Under the pieces are notes generated by a model that was not told where the DNA came from, made no database searches, and worked only from the letters and a program-made list of their open reading frames with translations. The position numbers and the translations under genes are program-made. 64,000 nucleotides of DNA from Monilinia fructicola (taxonomy: Eukaryota > Ascomycota > Leotiomycetes > Helotiales > Sclerotiniaceae): contig VICG01000013.1 in assembly GCA_008692225.1 (NCBI GenBank), forward strand, positions 620,001-684,000, written 5' to 3'. Shown one piece after another: positions 1 to 14,827 of this stretch; position 1 is the first letter of the stretch, and each line of letters opens with the position of its first letter.

Positions 1-2556
1 CCTCCTCCCCTACTCAACGGACTCCCTTTCGCACTTGGGCTTGCGTCGCCTCTCTCCCTGTATACTCTCTCTAGCGGACCTCTCTTCGAGCTCGGCTTAG
101 GCTGGAAGAGGGTTGACGAAGATGGTATTGTGGAAGGCGGGATCTCGGGACGTATGGGGAAACGGGGGACGAAGGTGGGGGCGACGAGAGCTCGCGACTT
201 GGCCTGACGTCGGGTTCGAATCTCGGGGCGGCGGGCGATGATCGCTGGGGCGTGGCGCTTCGGGCTCTGTCGCGCGCCCAGCGGGGACTGGGCGGTGGGT
301 TTTTCGGGTCGGTCGCGCGGGTCCCATGGGGTTCCTTCCCTTGAGTAGGTGCTCTCGGGTCTTCCGGTCTCGTCGTACCCGTCAGCGTCGTGTCCGTATT
401 GGTACTGTTCCCCGTGTCTTTTGACGGGACTCTCGTCGTAGGGATCGAAGCCGACTTTTTGCCTCGCCATCATTCTGGTACGTTTACGTTCTGAGGCGTC
501 GCGGCCGGCGCCGGTGCTGGAGGATTCGTGCAGGAAGAAGGTGAGGAGTTCGTCGGGGATGGTTAGGTGCGAGGACTGCTGGAATTGTTGGAGGGCGGTT
601 AGGCGGATGAGCATTTTCGAGGAGAGAGAGGGAGGAGCGGATTTGTATGGGGTGGGGGGAGAGGGTGAGTGGGATTCGATGGATGGAAGGAGATGGGGAT
701 GGGGGATGGGGGTGTGATGGGTGTTGATTTGGGGAGGATGGGGTCGCTGGAGCTGGGGATGATATTTTGAGGTTCGAGAGGTCTGTGGTTAGATCGTTGG
801 TTGATGGTAGGTCACCAGCTGTATCTGGCTGGCTGGAATTATAGGAGGAGTCTCCATTTCGTTCTGGCTCAAATTCATCTTCGGATTCTGAGTCTTCCGC
901 TTCGGTGTATACTTCTAGAGCAAGCCACTCTGGGTCGAGATCTTGTGGAAGTCGCCATGTTGTGTTTGTTTCTGGCGGAGATTCCAACTTTTCTTTTGGT
1001 GGAGATTCTGGTGCCATACTTTCTCGTCGAAGTTGCGCATCGATGTCATAGTCGTCATCTTCTTCATCCTCTTGCTTTGGATCGTCTTCCTCCGATACTC
1101 TTTCTTCTGATGGTATGTCTTCGCCTTCATCATACCACTCATTTTGTGTTTCTTGTCCCTCCATCATTCTTCTGGGCGGTAAAGCATTGATATCTCGCTT
1201 TAATAGTAGAACAGGACTGTTCGTTTCATCCTGATTACCAATATTTAATATTTTGCCTGTATCTGCATAGAATATCTTGGATATCTGATGAATTGGCAAA
1301 ACTTCTCGAATGCCTGCTAATTTGACATCTCCATACGGCCCAGGCTGTGGTTCCCCATCTCTCGTAAGAGTGAACTCGATCATCATCGAAGTCTTCAATT
1401 ATTTCAAGCTGATAAGAGTATTCGGTCATGTTTCCTTCACCGGCGATTAGAGATAAGTCTTTCCCAGTCAAGTAATCCTTGGCCTCTTTGACATGGTGTA
1501 ACTGTCCAGGTGAACCGTATGTAGATCGAAGAGGTACACGTAAAAGCTTGACTCTGGCTTTATGTATGACTTCTTTCCAAGTAGTCTCTCTCATACCCTC
1601 TTCATCGTGAGCCCGATACGCATGGCCGGCAAATAACATGTATAGCGAAAGAGTAAGTGTTGGGCCAACTTGCACAGATACATTCGGATTCATAGAATAT
1701 TGAGTATCTCCAGCAGTAAGAAGATTACTTGCTTGTAGTAATCTCGATGGTGATACAGTTGCTGGAAGTGTCGTCGAAAGACTCGTTCCAGATGTGGTGA
1801 TGGCTAAATTGATAAGTGGTACTGCATCTTCAATTCTCGCCAAGAGCTTCTTGATATCTCTCACAATAGCTCGAATCTCGGCCTCATGAGCGGCACGTGT
1901 TTTTGCTCGATTCTTATTTCGACGTGAGAGTTCTTCAGCACTTGCAGCTTTTGCTAGTCTCATACCAAGAGATTGAATATCCCATCGAAGTGCTTTTGTT
2001 AGAGTTACGGCTGACTCTAAAGTTGTATTCCCTCTCGCGGAACTAAGATACATTAGTAAAGGAAGTTGGGAGATATTGAATGAAACGTACATGAGTTCAA
2101 TCATATCAATAGCTGGAGATACGATCTGATGAGCAATATGTTAACACATAGACTACTCTTGAAACCAAGCAAACTAGAGAGGAGAATACATGGACGTACT
2201 CTGATCTTACTATCCAATCTGTCCTGGAGTTCATGGAGCTCTCGATAATCACCATTATCATCCACCACCGTCTAGAATATAGTGAGTCTGTATTCATTTA
2301 CAAATCCGTGATCCAAAGTCAATCCCACCTTCAAAAGTCTAGATGTTTGTCTGATAGCAAAAGAAGCTGTGATACCAATCCCCGACCTGCTTGGATGTCA
2401 GCAAATGAACTTGAACATAATTTCAGAATCAATCATACCTAATGGCATAGTTCATGGCATGTTGAGTGACCTAGAGGGAGAGCAATATCAGCACGTGATA
2501 TATGATAGCAAAGGATAGCAACCAAAATTAATTACCTTGCCCAGAAAGAGATCCAT
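1..2556 (-). CDS. YRB30-like RanGTP-binding protein, 3' end outside window, two apparent frameshifts
   Basis: Six exons, complement: 2536-2556, 2439-2470, 2329-2386, 2200-2271, 2091-2125 and 2042 to beyond base 1. The N-terminus MDLFLGKVTQHAMNYAIR, the segment SPAIDMIELISARGN and the block GIREVLPIHQISKIFYADTG are those I associate with the fungal Yrb30 RanGTP-binding family, which in yeast binds Gsp1-GTP and hinders RanGAP-stimulated hydrolysis (family knowledge). After an acidic, Ser/Pro-rich linker the C-terminal block (LLEMLIRLTALQQFQQS) follows. The frame breaks twice, near 1353-1356 (a run of four C on +) and 614-617 (four T on +). Removing one base at each restores continuous conserved sequence, so I treat both as sequence errors. 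No stop codon is reached before the window edge. The microexons of 21, 32 and 35 nt near the start are well supported because each junction is in frame. Confidence 0.8.
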
Positions 2557-3528
<972 letters not shown>

Positions 3529-5929
3529 ATGTCCGAACTCAACTCATGGGAAGATGATCCCGCCGCTCAAGAAGATAACAATCTTTCGCAACAAACTCAA
3601 AGATTGAATTTGAATGCAAACCCACAAGCTAGATCATTCCAACCGGGCGCAAATTCCTTCCAACCTGGTGCACAATCATTTCAACCTGGCCAACAATATC
3701 AACAATATGCTGGAGGATATGAGCAATATGGACAACAACAGGCTTATGGTCAATATCAAAATCAAGGATACGGTGGATACCCTCAATATGGCCAACAAGG
3801 TTACAATCAATATCAACAGGGAGGTTACAATGCTGGAGGATACCAGCAAGGTGGATATAATGCAGGATATGGTGAGTTGCTCTCTCATGAATTTGGAATT
3901 ATTGTACGAAAAGTATGGAGCTTGGCATACGTCTAAGCATCTTCAGACTTTTTATTACAATATGCGGGGGTTTGTATGTTCTCAAAGTGCTGACCACGAT
4001 CATCTACAGCACAACAATATCCCGGATATGCTCAACAGCCACAGGCAGCAGCCCAATCATCACAGGCCCCTCGAAAAACACCAGTTATTGCAAAAAGACC
4101 AGCCGATGGTTCTGCTAGTTCAGCGGATTTGAACAAACCTGTAGCAGTCAAGGATGGAGCACCAAAAGTATTGAGCATTGGAGGAGATGCACCAAAAGTT
4201 TTGAGCATTGGAGGTGATGCGCCAAAGCCAAAGGCAAAGGTTTTATCCATTGGTACTCCAACTCCAGCGAAGAAAGAAGAGCCAAAGAAACAGGCAGCAC
4301 CAGCACCAGCATCCGCAGAAGCAGGCGCCAAGGTTACTGCGGCGAAAGGCCATCGAGAAAGTCGAAAAGACACCTGCAACAAGCGGGAAGACATCGCCTA
4401 CACCATCATCTGGTCGTTCATCTCCTTCTCGGACTGGCGCTGCAAAGGCGGCCGCTCGCGCTGCTGACGCTGTAGAGCAGGAACAAGCAGCCGATGTTGA
4501 CGAAGAAACATTGAAGGAGATTTACGGCAAGGAACATGTTAATATTATTTTCATTGGACACGTCGATGCCGGAAAGTCGACACTCGGTGGTTCTATTCTT
4601 TACGCTACTGGCATGGTTGACGAGAGAACTATGGAGAAGAACAAGAGAGAGGCCAAGGAAATGGGTCGTGAGACGTGGTACTTGTCGTGGGCTCTCGATT
4701 TGACAAAGGAGGAAAGATCCAAGGGAAAAACGGTCGAAGTTGGACGTGGGTTCTTTGAGACTGAAAAGCGAAGATACAGTATCTTGGATGCCCCTGGACA
4801 CAAAACATATGTACCAAGTATGATTGGTGGTGCTTCACAAGCAGATGTCGGAATTCTAGTTATCTCTGCCCGTAAGGGAGAATACGAAACTGGATTTGAA
4901 AAGGGAGGACAAACTCGTGAGCATGCTATGTTAGCGAAAACACAAGGTGTCAACAAACTTGTTGTGGTGATCAACAAGATGGATGATCCAACCGTCGAAT
5001 GGTCCCACGACAGATACAAGGAATGCACAACCAAATTGTCTCAGTTCTTGAAAGCAACCGGTTACAACCTTAAGACTGATGTATTCTTCATGCCTATCGC
5101 AGCACAAAAGACTATGGGTATCAAGGACAGAATTCCCAAGGGCGTAGCTCCATGGTACGAGGGACCATCTCTCCTCGAGTTCCTTGATAATATGACGCAA
5201 CTCGAACGTAAAATCAATGCACCTTTCATGATGCCCATCAACGGTAAATACAGAGATATGGGTACTATTGTTGAGGGTAAAATTGAAGCCGGTGTAGTAA
5301 AGAAGGGCATGAACCTCATCATGATGCCCAACAAAGAGAAGGTCGAAGTGATGGTAGCATACGGTGAAACTGAAGAGGAAATTAATGCCGGACAATGTGG
5401 AGATCAAATTCGTCTCCGTCTACGTGGTATCGAAGAAGAAGATATTCTTCCCGGTTTCGTTCTTTGCTCGCCAAAACGTCTTGTTCACTGCGTTACCACA
5501 TTTGAGGCTCAAATCAGAATCTTGGACCTCAAGAATATTTTGACTGCTGGTTTCAATTGCGTTATGCATGTGCATTCTGCAATTGAAGAAGTTACTTTCG
5601 CGGTATTATTGCATAAGTTGCAGAAGGGTACCAATAGAAAGAGTAAAGTTCCACCAACCCATGCAAAGAAGGGTGATAGCATCATTGCAAGAATGGAAGT
5701 TATTGGCGGTGCTGGAAGTGTGTGTGTGGAGAAGTTTGAGGATTACCCACAGTTAGGTAGATTCACTCTTAGAGATCAGGTATGTTTTTGAAAACACCCC
5801 CCTATTTTTTTTGTCGCCAGGAATAAATAGTCTACGAGAGATATCAAAACTAACACATAATTATAGGGACAAACTATCGCCATCGGTAAAATCACAAAGT
5901 TGATTACACAGGAAGAAGTTGCTGCTTAA
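3529..5929 (+). CDS. SUP35: Translation release factor eRF3 (Sup35), with prion-like N domain; one apparent frameshift
   Basis: GTPase that acts with eRF1 in stop-codon termination in the cytoplasm. Exons 3529-3871, 4010-5779, 5867-5929. Residues about 30-125 form a Q/N/G/Y-rich domain with imperfect repeats such as QGGYNAGGYQQGGYN, as in the yeast Sup35 prion domain. The middle region carries three copies of KVLSIG (about 4165-4245), then a charged Ala/Lys/Glu segment. The eEF1A-like GTPase follows: P-loop GHVDAGKST, DAPGH, NKMD, then beta-barrel domains. Exon 2 changes frame near 4345-4347 (AAA before GGCC); one extra A explains it, and the corrected product would be 724 residues, normal for filamentous fungi. 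The short last exon codes for GQTIAIGKITKLI, the conserved eRF3 end. An essential gene is unlikely to be broken, so an error is the best reading. Confidence 0.96.
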
Positions 5930-7494
5930 ATGCAGACCAAAAATGTGTACCAAGGGTCGTGGATCCATACGATTTTTTGGAGGGGTAGAAAGGGAAGCAA
6001 AGTGAAGGGAGGCGAGCGGAGGTGGACTTGGAAGCATGGGATCTTGCTGGCTACTTGCGTTGGTACAAAATGATCAAAATTTGGATCTATATAGGTATGA
6101 AGAATAAAATATCATATATTGGGGCCAGATAAAAATCGTTTCGTTTCATGATATGAAATGAGGATACGATAGGTAGGAGATAAAATGATGGGATGGCACG
6201 GCATGGCATAGGTAGAATCGAAGAATCAATACAAAGAATTCGCATGCATGCATTGTCACCTCTGCCTTACCACGAAAAAATAAAGTGAATATTTGCAAGA
6301 TATTTTTCGTAACTTGCACGAAAGGAGAACAGACAACAGCAGATGAGAAGGCAGGTCTCGGAAAATCCTGATGGCAATAACATTCATAGCATGGAATGGA
6401 ACGGAATTGGTATAATTAGGAATAGATGGATTGTGCGTAAATCAAGTAAGCTGGAAGGAACAGTGTTTGGATATAGATAGGTCTGTAGGTAGGTAAGTAC
6501 ACTGGTGGTAGGTCAGATAGGTCAGGTACTTGGTATTCAAAGCTATTGGGAAGGAAGGCGGATCTGCGTAGGTGAAGAGAGGTGGGGATATAAAATTTTC
6601 TTATATTTCTTTATTGTAATTAATAACTTGAGCGTTCGTTCACTTTGATCTTGGTATTCACTTGATTCCGTGTTGAGTGCTGACTTCACTTCACTTCACT
6701 TCTAAACTATTTAATATTTACATCCCCCTATTTTGACATTTACATTCACTCAGAAAGCTAAGCGAGAACCCCTTCATGAGATAATATTTACGATCATTCT
6801 TCATTCTTCTTATGCTCTTTGGTTCATTGATGCGGTCACTAGCCGACACACATACATATATGTACATCGAGAGATCACCCCTTCGCTCCCAGTAAAGCAA
6901 TTTCTCAACGCCTATTCTGATCTCATCCTCTTACCCTCTCTCGTATCTCGCCCTCTTTCTTGAACCACCCTACACTCTACCCTCATACCATCACCCCAAA
7001 AGTAGCACACCAACAAACATAACGCTGTGAAGTGCACGCAACAAGATGCCATGCCACGCCACGCCACACCAAGCCATACCCTGCCCATCAACAAGTACAA
7101 GCAAGAGCACGAGCGGAACCGGTCAAACGCCCCTTCCCCCAAAGACAGAAATTAAAACACATTGAAAAGGAAGAACAAACGCCCATGTAAATGCCAATGA
7201 CATAACCCAGACCAAGACAAGTCAGGTAACACACTCCAGAAGAAGTAACATTACCCGCCCCGTTATTCCGCTATCTGGCCAGGAAAAATGCAACTGCGAT
7301 TGGCTGGGTATTGTGGTATAAGCAAGCAGCAAGTAGCAAAATTTGGAAGGAAAGCTGTGATTGTAATGTGTCGTTGTGACAACTCCGTTTTTGTTTTTCG
7401 TATGTCCTTATAACTGAACACCGTTATATCATTAGTTTGTTACGTCGCTCTGTAGTCCGGTTGTGTATTCAGATGAACTGCTGAGAAGTGCCAA
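5930..7494. other. Gene-free stretch between convergent SUP35 and DBF4
   Basis: About 1.56 kb containing the 3' ends of two convergent genes. Base composition is mixed, with purine-rich stretches at 5940-6560 and CA-rich runs at 6950-7100. Open frames here are short and show no family resemblance, so I call no gene. Confidence 0.6.
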
Positions 7495-9584
7495 TCATAC
7501 AAGTGGTCGAACAAGTTGACTTAACAGGGCGTCGAGTTCCCTCCAGTTCTCTGCTTTCTCTGCGAATCTGCGATGTTTGCGTGAAAGAACGTGCTTTTCA
7601 ATAGTCAGTACGGTTACAGTCAGAGTATTGAAGGGAATTTACCTCATCAAAGTCCTCAAATTTATCAGCGCAATTCTCACAGTATCCGGGTTTTGGATCT
7701 CGCTTCTCGAGCTTTCTTTGCTGAACGGCTTTGGTTCTGCGAGCAGCTTCAACTTTTCTTGAAGCTTCCTCTTTCTCTGCACTAACCACATCCTCCTCAA
7801 TAACACCAAGTTTCTTTTGTGCCTCGCGCTTAGCAGGGCGAGTATTTGTATCATCCCTTACGGTAGCAGTGATATCAGTCAAACGATGGGCTCCATGAGA
7901 TGCGGGTCCACCGTTCGTCTTCTCTAAAACCTTCCTTTGCAGACCATGAACCTCTTTGCTTGTTCCAGCTTTGAGTCCAGGTTGGGCTGCTGTTGAAGAG
8001 ATCATCTGAGAGCGGATAGCAGAAGTGATGTTAGAAGGCTGAACTCCCGATGCAACAGGTTCACCGCCAATATAATCGACCGACACCAGCACGACTGACA
8101 AACGCGTTTTGGCCTCGAGAGGAAGACTCAAGCTCCGCACGCTGACTTCTATCAGTATCAAATGGATTGGCTTGCTTCGTCGAGACAGTAGCGCTTCGAT
8201 TTGCTCCATCCTCAAGTTGAGATAATGCTCGTTTGCTCATGGCCTTTGGTGGATGCATCTTGGCTGCTTCTACCGCGGCAGCGGATCTTGTCCTTGGGAC
8301 TGCAGCCTTTTCCCTTTCCCTTTCCTTTTCCTTCTGCCTCTGAATACGGATCAATTCCTTTTCTTTCTCTAATTCACGTCGGCTGTACTCAGGCTCCTCC
8401 ACAAACGGGCATTTGCCATTTGCAACACTGCGGAATTGAGGCCAATCTCCTTCCTCTTTATGAGCAACTTTTGAATACTCTCGAACCATGATTGGCTTCT
8501 GCTTTTCATCAATATCATGAATGTAGATATAAGGCCCTCGGAATATGGTCATTTCTTTCGTAGTAACGCTGAGGTCACGATCCGATGGCCCATTAATTCG
8601 TTCATTTCTCAGTAATTGAGATAGATCAGCTTCCCGGACCCTGCTTGCTGTATTACCCTGGACGGAATGACTCCTTGTATTATGACCATGTGCTGTTTGG
8701 TACCCAGTATCCGTGTCAAACATCGTCGTCATCATTCGTTGTAATTTCTCCAACGCCCATATTTTCATACCCAACTCCCGTGCCTTGTATAATACATCCG
8801 AGGTACGGGCTTGCTGTCGTCTTGCATCTCCATCATGCCCTGCGAGTCTTCTAGGTACCGGGGCTTCGAATGTGAACTTCGACCTAGGGTCTCTGGACTC
8901 GGTTGCCTCGGAAGACCTGTCTAGTAATGAGGGATTTATAGTGCCATGTTGAGAATGTAGCTCGGCGGTGGTCGAAGAATTAAATAGAGATTCTGGTGGG
9001 ATCGATCGAGTGGTTACAACATGGGTGACCTCATTGGAAAAGAATTTTTCGTCGCGCTGAAAATGTCAATATCATTCGCGGTACTCAATTGATTAGACAG
9101 AATCAATACTTACTGCACCGAGAGCAAGAACCTGCTTGGTATATTTGAGCCGAACCTCCTCGGGTATGCTTTCAAAGTAGAAAACGAATTTTGGAAAACT
9201 CTTCCTGTAGTGTTTTTGCCATTGACGTATCGATTCCAAATTCTCCTCTGGTACTTTATCTGCTTTAGTGATCTGCTGCTGGGAACCTCTATCTCTAACT
9301 GCCACACACTTTCGTTCAAAATTGGATTGCTGACTATTAGACTTTCGAGTAAAAACCCTCCCTTCAACCGACGCTTGACTTGCACTTTGACGCGGAGGTG
9401 TTCTCAAAGTTTGGTGGTGCGCATCTAACATCTGCTTCTTTGCAGGGGGTGGTTGTCCATATGCATCTTCGCGTTGTATATTGGCATATGATCGTTTTTG
9501 CTTGGTGGTGGTCGAGGCTACTGCTCGGTAGGGGGAGTTGGCAACATTGGAGATAGTCGAGAGAGGTTGCCTCCTGGTTGACAT
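7495..9584 (-). CDS. nimO: Dbf4/NimO, regulatory subunit of Cdc7 kinase; one apparent frameshift
   Basis: Activator of the Cdc7 (DDK) kinase that starts DNA replication by phosphorylating Mcm2-7 in the nucleus. Exons, complement: 9114-9584, 7643-9056, 7495-7593. The N-terminal half has a BRCT-like unit around KHYRKSFPKFVFYFE and FFSNEVTHVVTTRSIPPE (motif N). Motif M follows with MTIFRGPYIYIHDIDEKQKP, and the C-terminus has the Dbf4 zinc finger: PGYCENCADKFEDFDE spliced to HVLSRKHRRFA, giving the Cys2-His2 set, then NWRELDALLSQL. The frame moves by one between about 8065 and 8095, upstream of GGEPVASGVQPS, which implies one extra base. Without it the product is 660 residues. I chose the start MSTRRQPLS at 9584; in-frame upstream ATG at 9632 (MAAVSLSP) is also possible. 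Confidence 0.9.
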
Positions 9585-9632
9585 GTTTGTTGTTAAACTT
9601 GCAGGTAGAGGTGATAATGATACTGCTGCCAT

Positions 9633-10844
<1,212 letters not shown>

Positions 10845-12485
10845 ATGAAGTGTAGACGTACACTCCTCCAGCAATTGGAGAGAACGAAGAGAGTATCAAC
10901 ATTATCACCAGTGTCAAAACTGGTACCTTCGAGACCTCGGTGTCAATCTCGTTCAATATCTGCTGCAACAAGATGTCGTACAACATATCAATCAAGAAGA
11001 ACGTATGCTTCAATATCAGCCTCAGAACTTCAATTTGGTCAACCTGTTCATGAAACCCATCCGCATTTACTGAATGCTGGTGAAGGTATGAAAATGAATT
11101 CAATCGTATGATTACGATTACACTAAAAACGATATCAGTTACTCCAGGTATTACCGCCCAAGAATATGCCAATCGTCGAGCAGAATTCGCCTCGAAACTT
11201 CCCCCAAATAGTGTTGCTATCTTGAAAGGAGCAGATATCAAATATCGATCTGGCGCTGTATTCCATGAATTTCATCAGGAACCAAATTTCTTCTACCTTA
11301 CCGGGTTCAATGAGCCGGAGTCCATTGCAGTAATACAGACGCTGGAGAACTCTGATTTTATATTTCACCTATTTGTTAGACCGAAAGATGCACATGCAGA
11401 ACTTTGGGATGGTGGTGCTAGATCAGGAGAACAGGCAGCTTTGGATGTTTTCAACGCGGACGAAGTAAGATTGTTTCCTAAAGGCCACAAGCAACAATGC
11501 TAATATCGGCATAGTCTGGAGATGTCAACCACGCACACACGCACTTCTGAAACCACTCATTGAAGGAGCTAGTCAGGTATTCGTGAATGTCAAAGAACCC
11601 TTCCTCGAAACGATTATTGGATCACGGGAAGCTGGGGTAAAGCAAGGAGAATTTATTAAATTATTCCGTGAGCCCGGCTTCAAGAAACTAAATCCAATTG
11701 AGCCCTTGATGAACGAACTGAGAGCCATCAAAAGTAGAGCAGAAATCGACAATATGCGAAAGGCGGGAAAAATCTCCGGGAGGTCTTTTACAAATGCTAT
11801 GCGACGACAGTGGACCGAAGAAAAGCATCTTGGCGCCTTTCTGGAATATGATTTTAAGGTAGGAGGTTGTGAGAAGAATGCTTATGTGCCAGTCATTGGA
11901 GGTGGACGAAATGCCCAGAGCATACATTACGTCTCCAATAACGATGTTCTACGAGATGGTGAGTTTGTCCTTGTAGATGCCGGTGGTCAATATGGTGGAT
12001 ATATCGCGGATATCACTCGAACATGGCCTATCAATGGCAAATTTTCGGATGCCCAGAAAGATCTCTACGAAGCAATTCTAAGAGTACAGCGAAGCAGTGT
12101 CTCTTTGTGCAGAGAAAGCGCAAACATGACACTGGATAAAATACATACGGTTACCAGAAATGGTCTCACTGATCAATTGAAACAATTGGGATTCAACATG
12201 TCTGGAAATGCCATCGATACTCTATTTCCTCATCATGTCGGACATTACATTGGACTGGATGTTCATGACGTTCCAGGCTATTCTCGAAGTAGACCTCTCA
12301 AGGAAGGACATTGCATTACAATTGAGCCAGGAATTTATGTACCAAATGATGAGCGTTGGCCAGCACATTTTAGGGGAATGGGTATCAGGATTGAGGATAG
12401 TGTTTGCGTGCAGGATGATTCGCCTCTAGTTTTGACTACTGAGGCAGTGAAGGAGGTTGTAGATATCGAAGCTTTACGCGACTAA
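10845..12485 (+). CDS. ICP55: Mitochondrial aminopeptidase P (Icp55-type), M24B family; one apparent frameshift
   Basis: Metallopeptidase that trims N-terminal residues from imported mitochondrial proteins after presequence removal (role of Icp55/XPNPEP3). Exons 10845-11085, 11139-11464, 11515-12485. Residues 1-60 are Arg/Ser-rich with no acidic residues until Glu12, fitting a presequence. The AMP_N domain starts at VTPGITAQEYANRRAEF and contains HEFHQEPNFFYLTGFNEPE. The peptidase domain has all five expected metal ligands: VDAGG and ADITRTWP (two Asp), HHVGHYIGLDVHD (His), TIEPGIY (Glu) and RIEDSV (Glu). Exon 3 is out of frame near 11531-11540, where GCACACACGCA has two bases too many; without them the product is 511 residues. 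Intron 2 has a good TGCTAAT branch site. Confidence 0.9.
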
Positions 12486-13021
12486 ACGAAACGCGATGGA
12501 TGAGATGTATAATAATGATGTATACCACTCCGACACAACGTAAAATAACATATAAATGCTCCCAAAATGATCAGTTAATCGATAGTATGAGTTAGGTAGT
12601 TCTTAAAGTCTAGCAAGCAATCCCCTTTTCTCTTGGGAAACTCCGTTCTATTGCATTAGAACCAATCGAGAGTGCCCTGAGATTATTCCCAATAAATTTG
12701 AGTGTCCCCGGTGAGCTCCCGGTGAGCCTAAAACAAAGTATGCTTAATTAAGGGTTCTGTCAAATGTGCATAACTGCCCCACTCGCGCATCGGCCGCAGC
12801 CCCGCATACGATTCCGCACACAATTCCGCATCTGTTAATCCATCATCCATCACCTCTCAGCCTCGTCCCAAACATTTCCATCATTGTATGACTTCCTCCA
12901 TTCATCCACCCAACCTCGCATCACACAACATCAAACCGTTACACCATAACCGAACCGCGTTCCTCTCCACAAAAATACTGTAAATACATCCATACCCCCA
13001 TAGACTCGTCGGATCTGCAAA
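12486..13021. promoter_or_regulatory. Upstream region of ATG12
   Basis: A 536 bp spacer between the ICP55-type stop and the ATG12 start. The last 150 bp are C-rich and low in G on the + strand, a usual look for fungal 5' leaders. I see no gene and no specific operator. Confidence 0.45.
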
Positions 13022-13581
13022 ATGTCAACCCCCAACAGCCCCTCGCCCGCGCCTTCCCCCTCCACAACCTCCATCCCCTCATCCACCGCGCCGCAGTCCG
13101 GAATCCCAGACCTGCCACCCTCATCCCCCACCCTGCCCCTAACAATGACCTCCTCCCTCCTCCTCACCAATCTCCCCCGCGACTCGAGCTCCGCCCTCGA
13201 ACACGCATTTACCTTCCCAACGGCAAAAATAACTGTGCGTTTTCAACCGATTGGGTCGGCGCCTATGCTGCAACGACCAGTTTCGAAGATTAGTTCGAGT
13301 CAGAGGTTCGAGACGGTGGTGGCTTATTTGAGAAGGGTTTTGAAGTTGGATAAGGGGCCGGGGGCCGGGGAAAGTGTGTTTTTGTATGTTAATAGTTGTT
13401 TTGCGCCGAGTCTGGATGAGGTGGTGGGAAATCTGCATAAGGTGAGTTGCCCATTTTTCATTATGCAGATTTGCGAATGGGCTAGAGGTAGATGTATTGA
13501 TGCTAATTTGTGGGATAGTGCTTTAAGGATTCTAAGGACCAGCTTATTGTTACCTACTCCATGACACCTGCTTTTGGATGA
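13022..13581 (+). CDS. ATG12: Ubiquitin-like autophagy protein Atg12
   Basis: Ubiquitin-like modifier that is joined to Atg5 by Atg7 and Atg10; the conjugate acts as the E3 for Atg8 lipidation at the phagophore. Exons 13022-13441 and 13519-13581 give 160 residues with no frame problem. Residues 1-45 are a Pro/Ser-rich disordered extension. The ubiquitin fold follows with KITVRFQPIGSAPMLQRP, ESVFLYVNSCFAPSLDEVVG and, after the intron, CFKDSKDQLIVTYSMTPAFG. The terminal Gly is exposed, as in the family, so no protease is needed. A weaker acceptor at 13471 would not keep the conserved Cys-Phe-Lys, so the acceptor at 13518 is preferred. Confidence 0.95.
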
Positions 13582-13757
13582 TCTAAAAACACACGATACC
13601 GGTATTCAATTACTGTATTAAAATATATTTGGGCTGGTATTGAAAGGAGGAACCATATTACTATTGGGCGTCTAAAATCTGAGCAAACATTGGGAATCTA
13701 TAACCTGGACAATTACGCCGGCCATCCAGCAACGTCAATAATTTCAGCCACGAGACC

Positions 13758-14827
13758 TTACTCCATTTTGTCAACCGCATTTCGAAACTCCTCGAGCTCC
13801 TTCTCAGAAATTGGATACGTATGTTCAAGGGCAGGATATGCTCGAGACTTCGTTTCATCACGGTATTGGGTAATTGCCTTCAAGCTTTCATTCCAAACAT
13901 CACCGTACTTCTTCACGAATTTTTGGGAGAAATCGACCGGGTGGAAAATTCCCCGTCATGTCGACCTGCACCAGTACCTGTCCCGAACAGCCATTTCCAG
14001 CACCAATTCCAATTGTAGGGATGGATAACTTCTCAGTTATCAGTGATGCGACTTCTTGAGGAACGGCTTCTACGACTGTTGCGAAAGCACCAGCTTCTTG
14101 GACGGCGAGCGCATCTTCCAGAACTTTTAATGCGCCAGCACAAGTTTTACCTTGCACACGGAAGCCACCAAGGGAATTTTGGCGTTGAGGTGTGAGACCA
14201 ACATGGGCTAGGACTGGAATTCCCGCAGTTGTGATTTTCTTGATGGTGGAAGCCATTTCTACACCCCCTTCTAATTTTATACCTTGCATTCGGCCTTCTT
14301 TAATGAAGCGAAAAGCGGACTCGAGGGCTTGTTCGGGGGCTATTTCATATGAGCCCATAGGAAGATCTCCGACCTAAAGGTGCGTTTCGTTAGTAAAAAA
14401 TGTGGATGGGTGTAAAGGACACGGGGTATGTACATACAGTGAAAGCAGCTTTCGCAGCACGAGATACAGAACGACAATGCATTAACATCTCTTCCATGAT
14501 GACCTCACTAGTATCCTCCATACCCAAGGCTACCATAGCCAAACTATCACCCACCAAAACCATATCCATGCCTGCAACATCCGCGACATGTCCACTTGGG
14601 AAATCGTGAGCCGTCATCACAGCGATTGGTTCCCCTTTCGTATACATAGACCTTAATGTATTCATCGTGACCTTCTTCCTTGTGCTTGGTGCGCCCATTG
14701 GGCTATGTGAACTTTTCCTGGTCTGACATTGTGCTAGGAATGGTCTCGCGGCAAAAGTTTCCGGTCGTGAATATTGTCTCAATAGTGCCCTCGTGGACAT
14801 CTTCATGATGGGAGATGATGAAGGCAT
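13758..14827 (-). CDS. panB: Ketopantoate hydroxymethyltransferase (3-methyl-2-oxobutanoate hydroxymethyltransferase); one apparent frameshift
   Basis: First enzyme of pantothenate synthesis: transfers a hydroxymethyl group from methylene-tetrahydrofolate to alpha-ketoisovalerate. Exons, complement: 14438-14827 and 13758-14373. Residues 1-45 are basic and Ser/Arg-rich, which suggests a mitochondrial presequence. The barrel shows PIAVMTAHDFPSGHVADVAG, MVLVGDSLAMVALG, VGDLPMGSYE, AHVGLTPQ, VVEAVPQEVA and GIGAGNGCSGQVLVQVDM, the normal order for PanB. Near 13920-13924 (five T on +) one base too many ends the frame early; removing it leads into FVKKYGDVW and a C-terminus ending at 13758. The product would be 334 residues. 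Confidence 0.94.

Noticed and set aside
1376..1390. A 15-bp GT...AG segment as a mini-intron explaining the first YRB30 frame break
   Set aside because: Far shorter than any workable spliceosomal intron, and its removal (a multiple of three) would not change the frame.
4345..4347. Programmed +1 frameshifting as the reason for broken genes
   Set aside because: The shifts occur at different, unrelated sequences without a shared slippery codon or stop, some are +2 and two are deletions, and most are in homopolymers. Read error explains them more simply.
13469..13518. Alternative ATG12 splice acceptor at 13471
   Set aside because: It would lose the conserved Cys-Phe-Lys before the final beta strand; the acceptor at 13518 keeps it and the frame.
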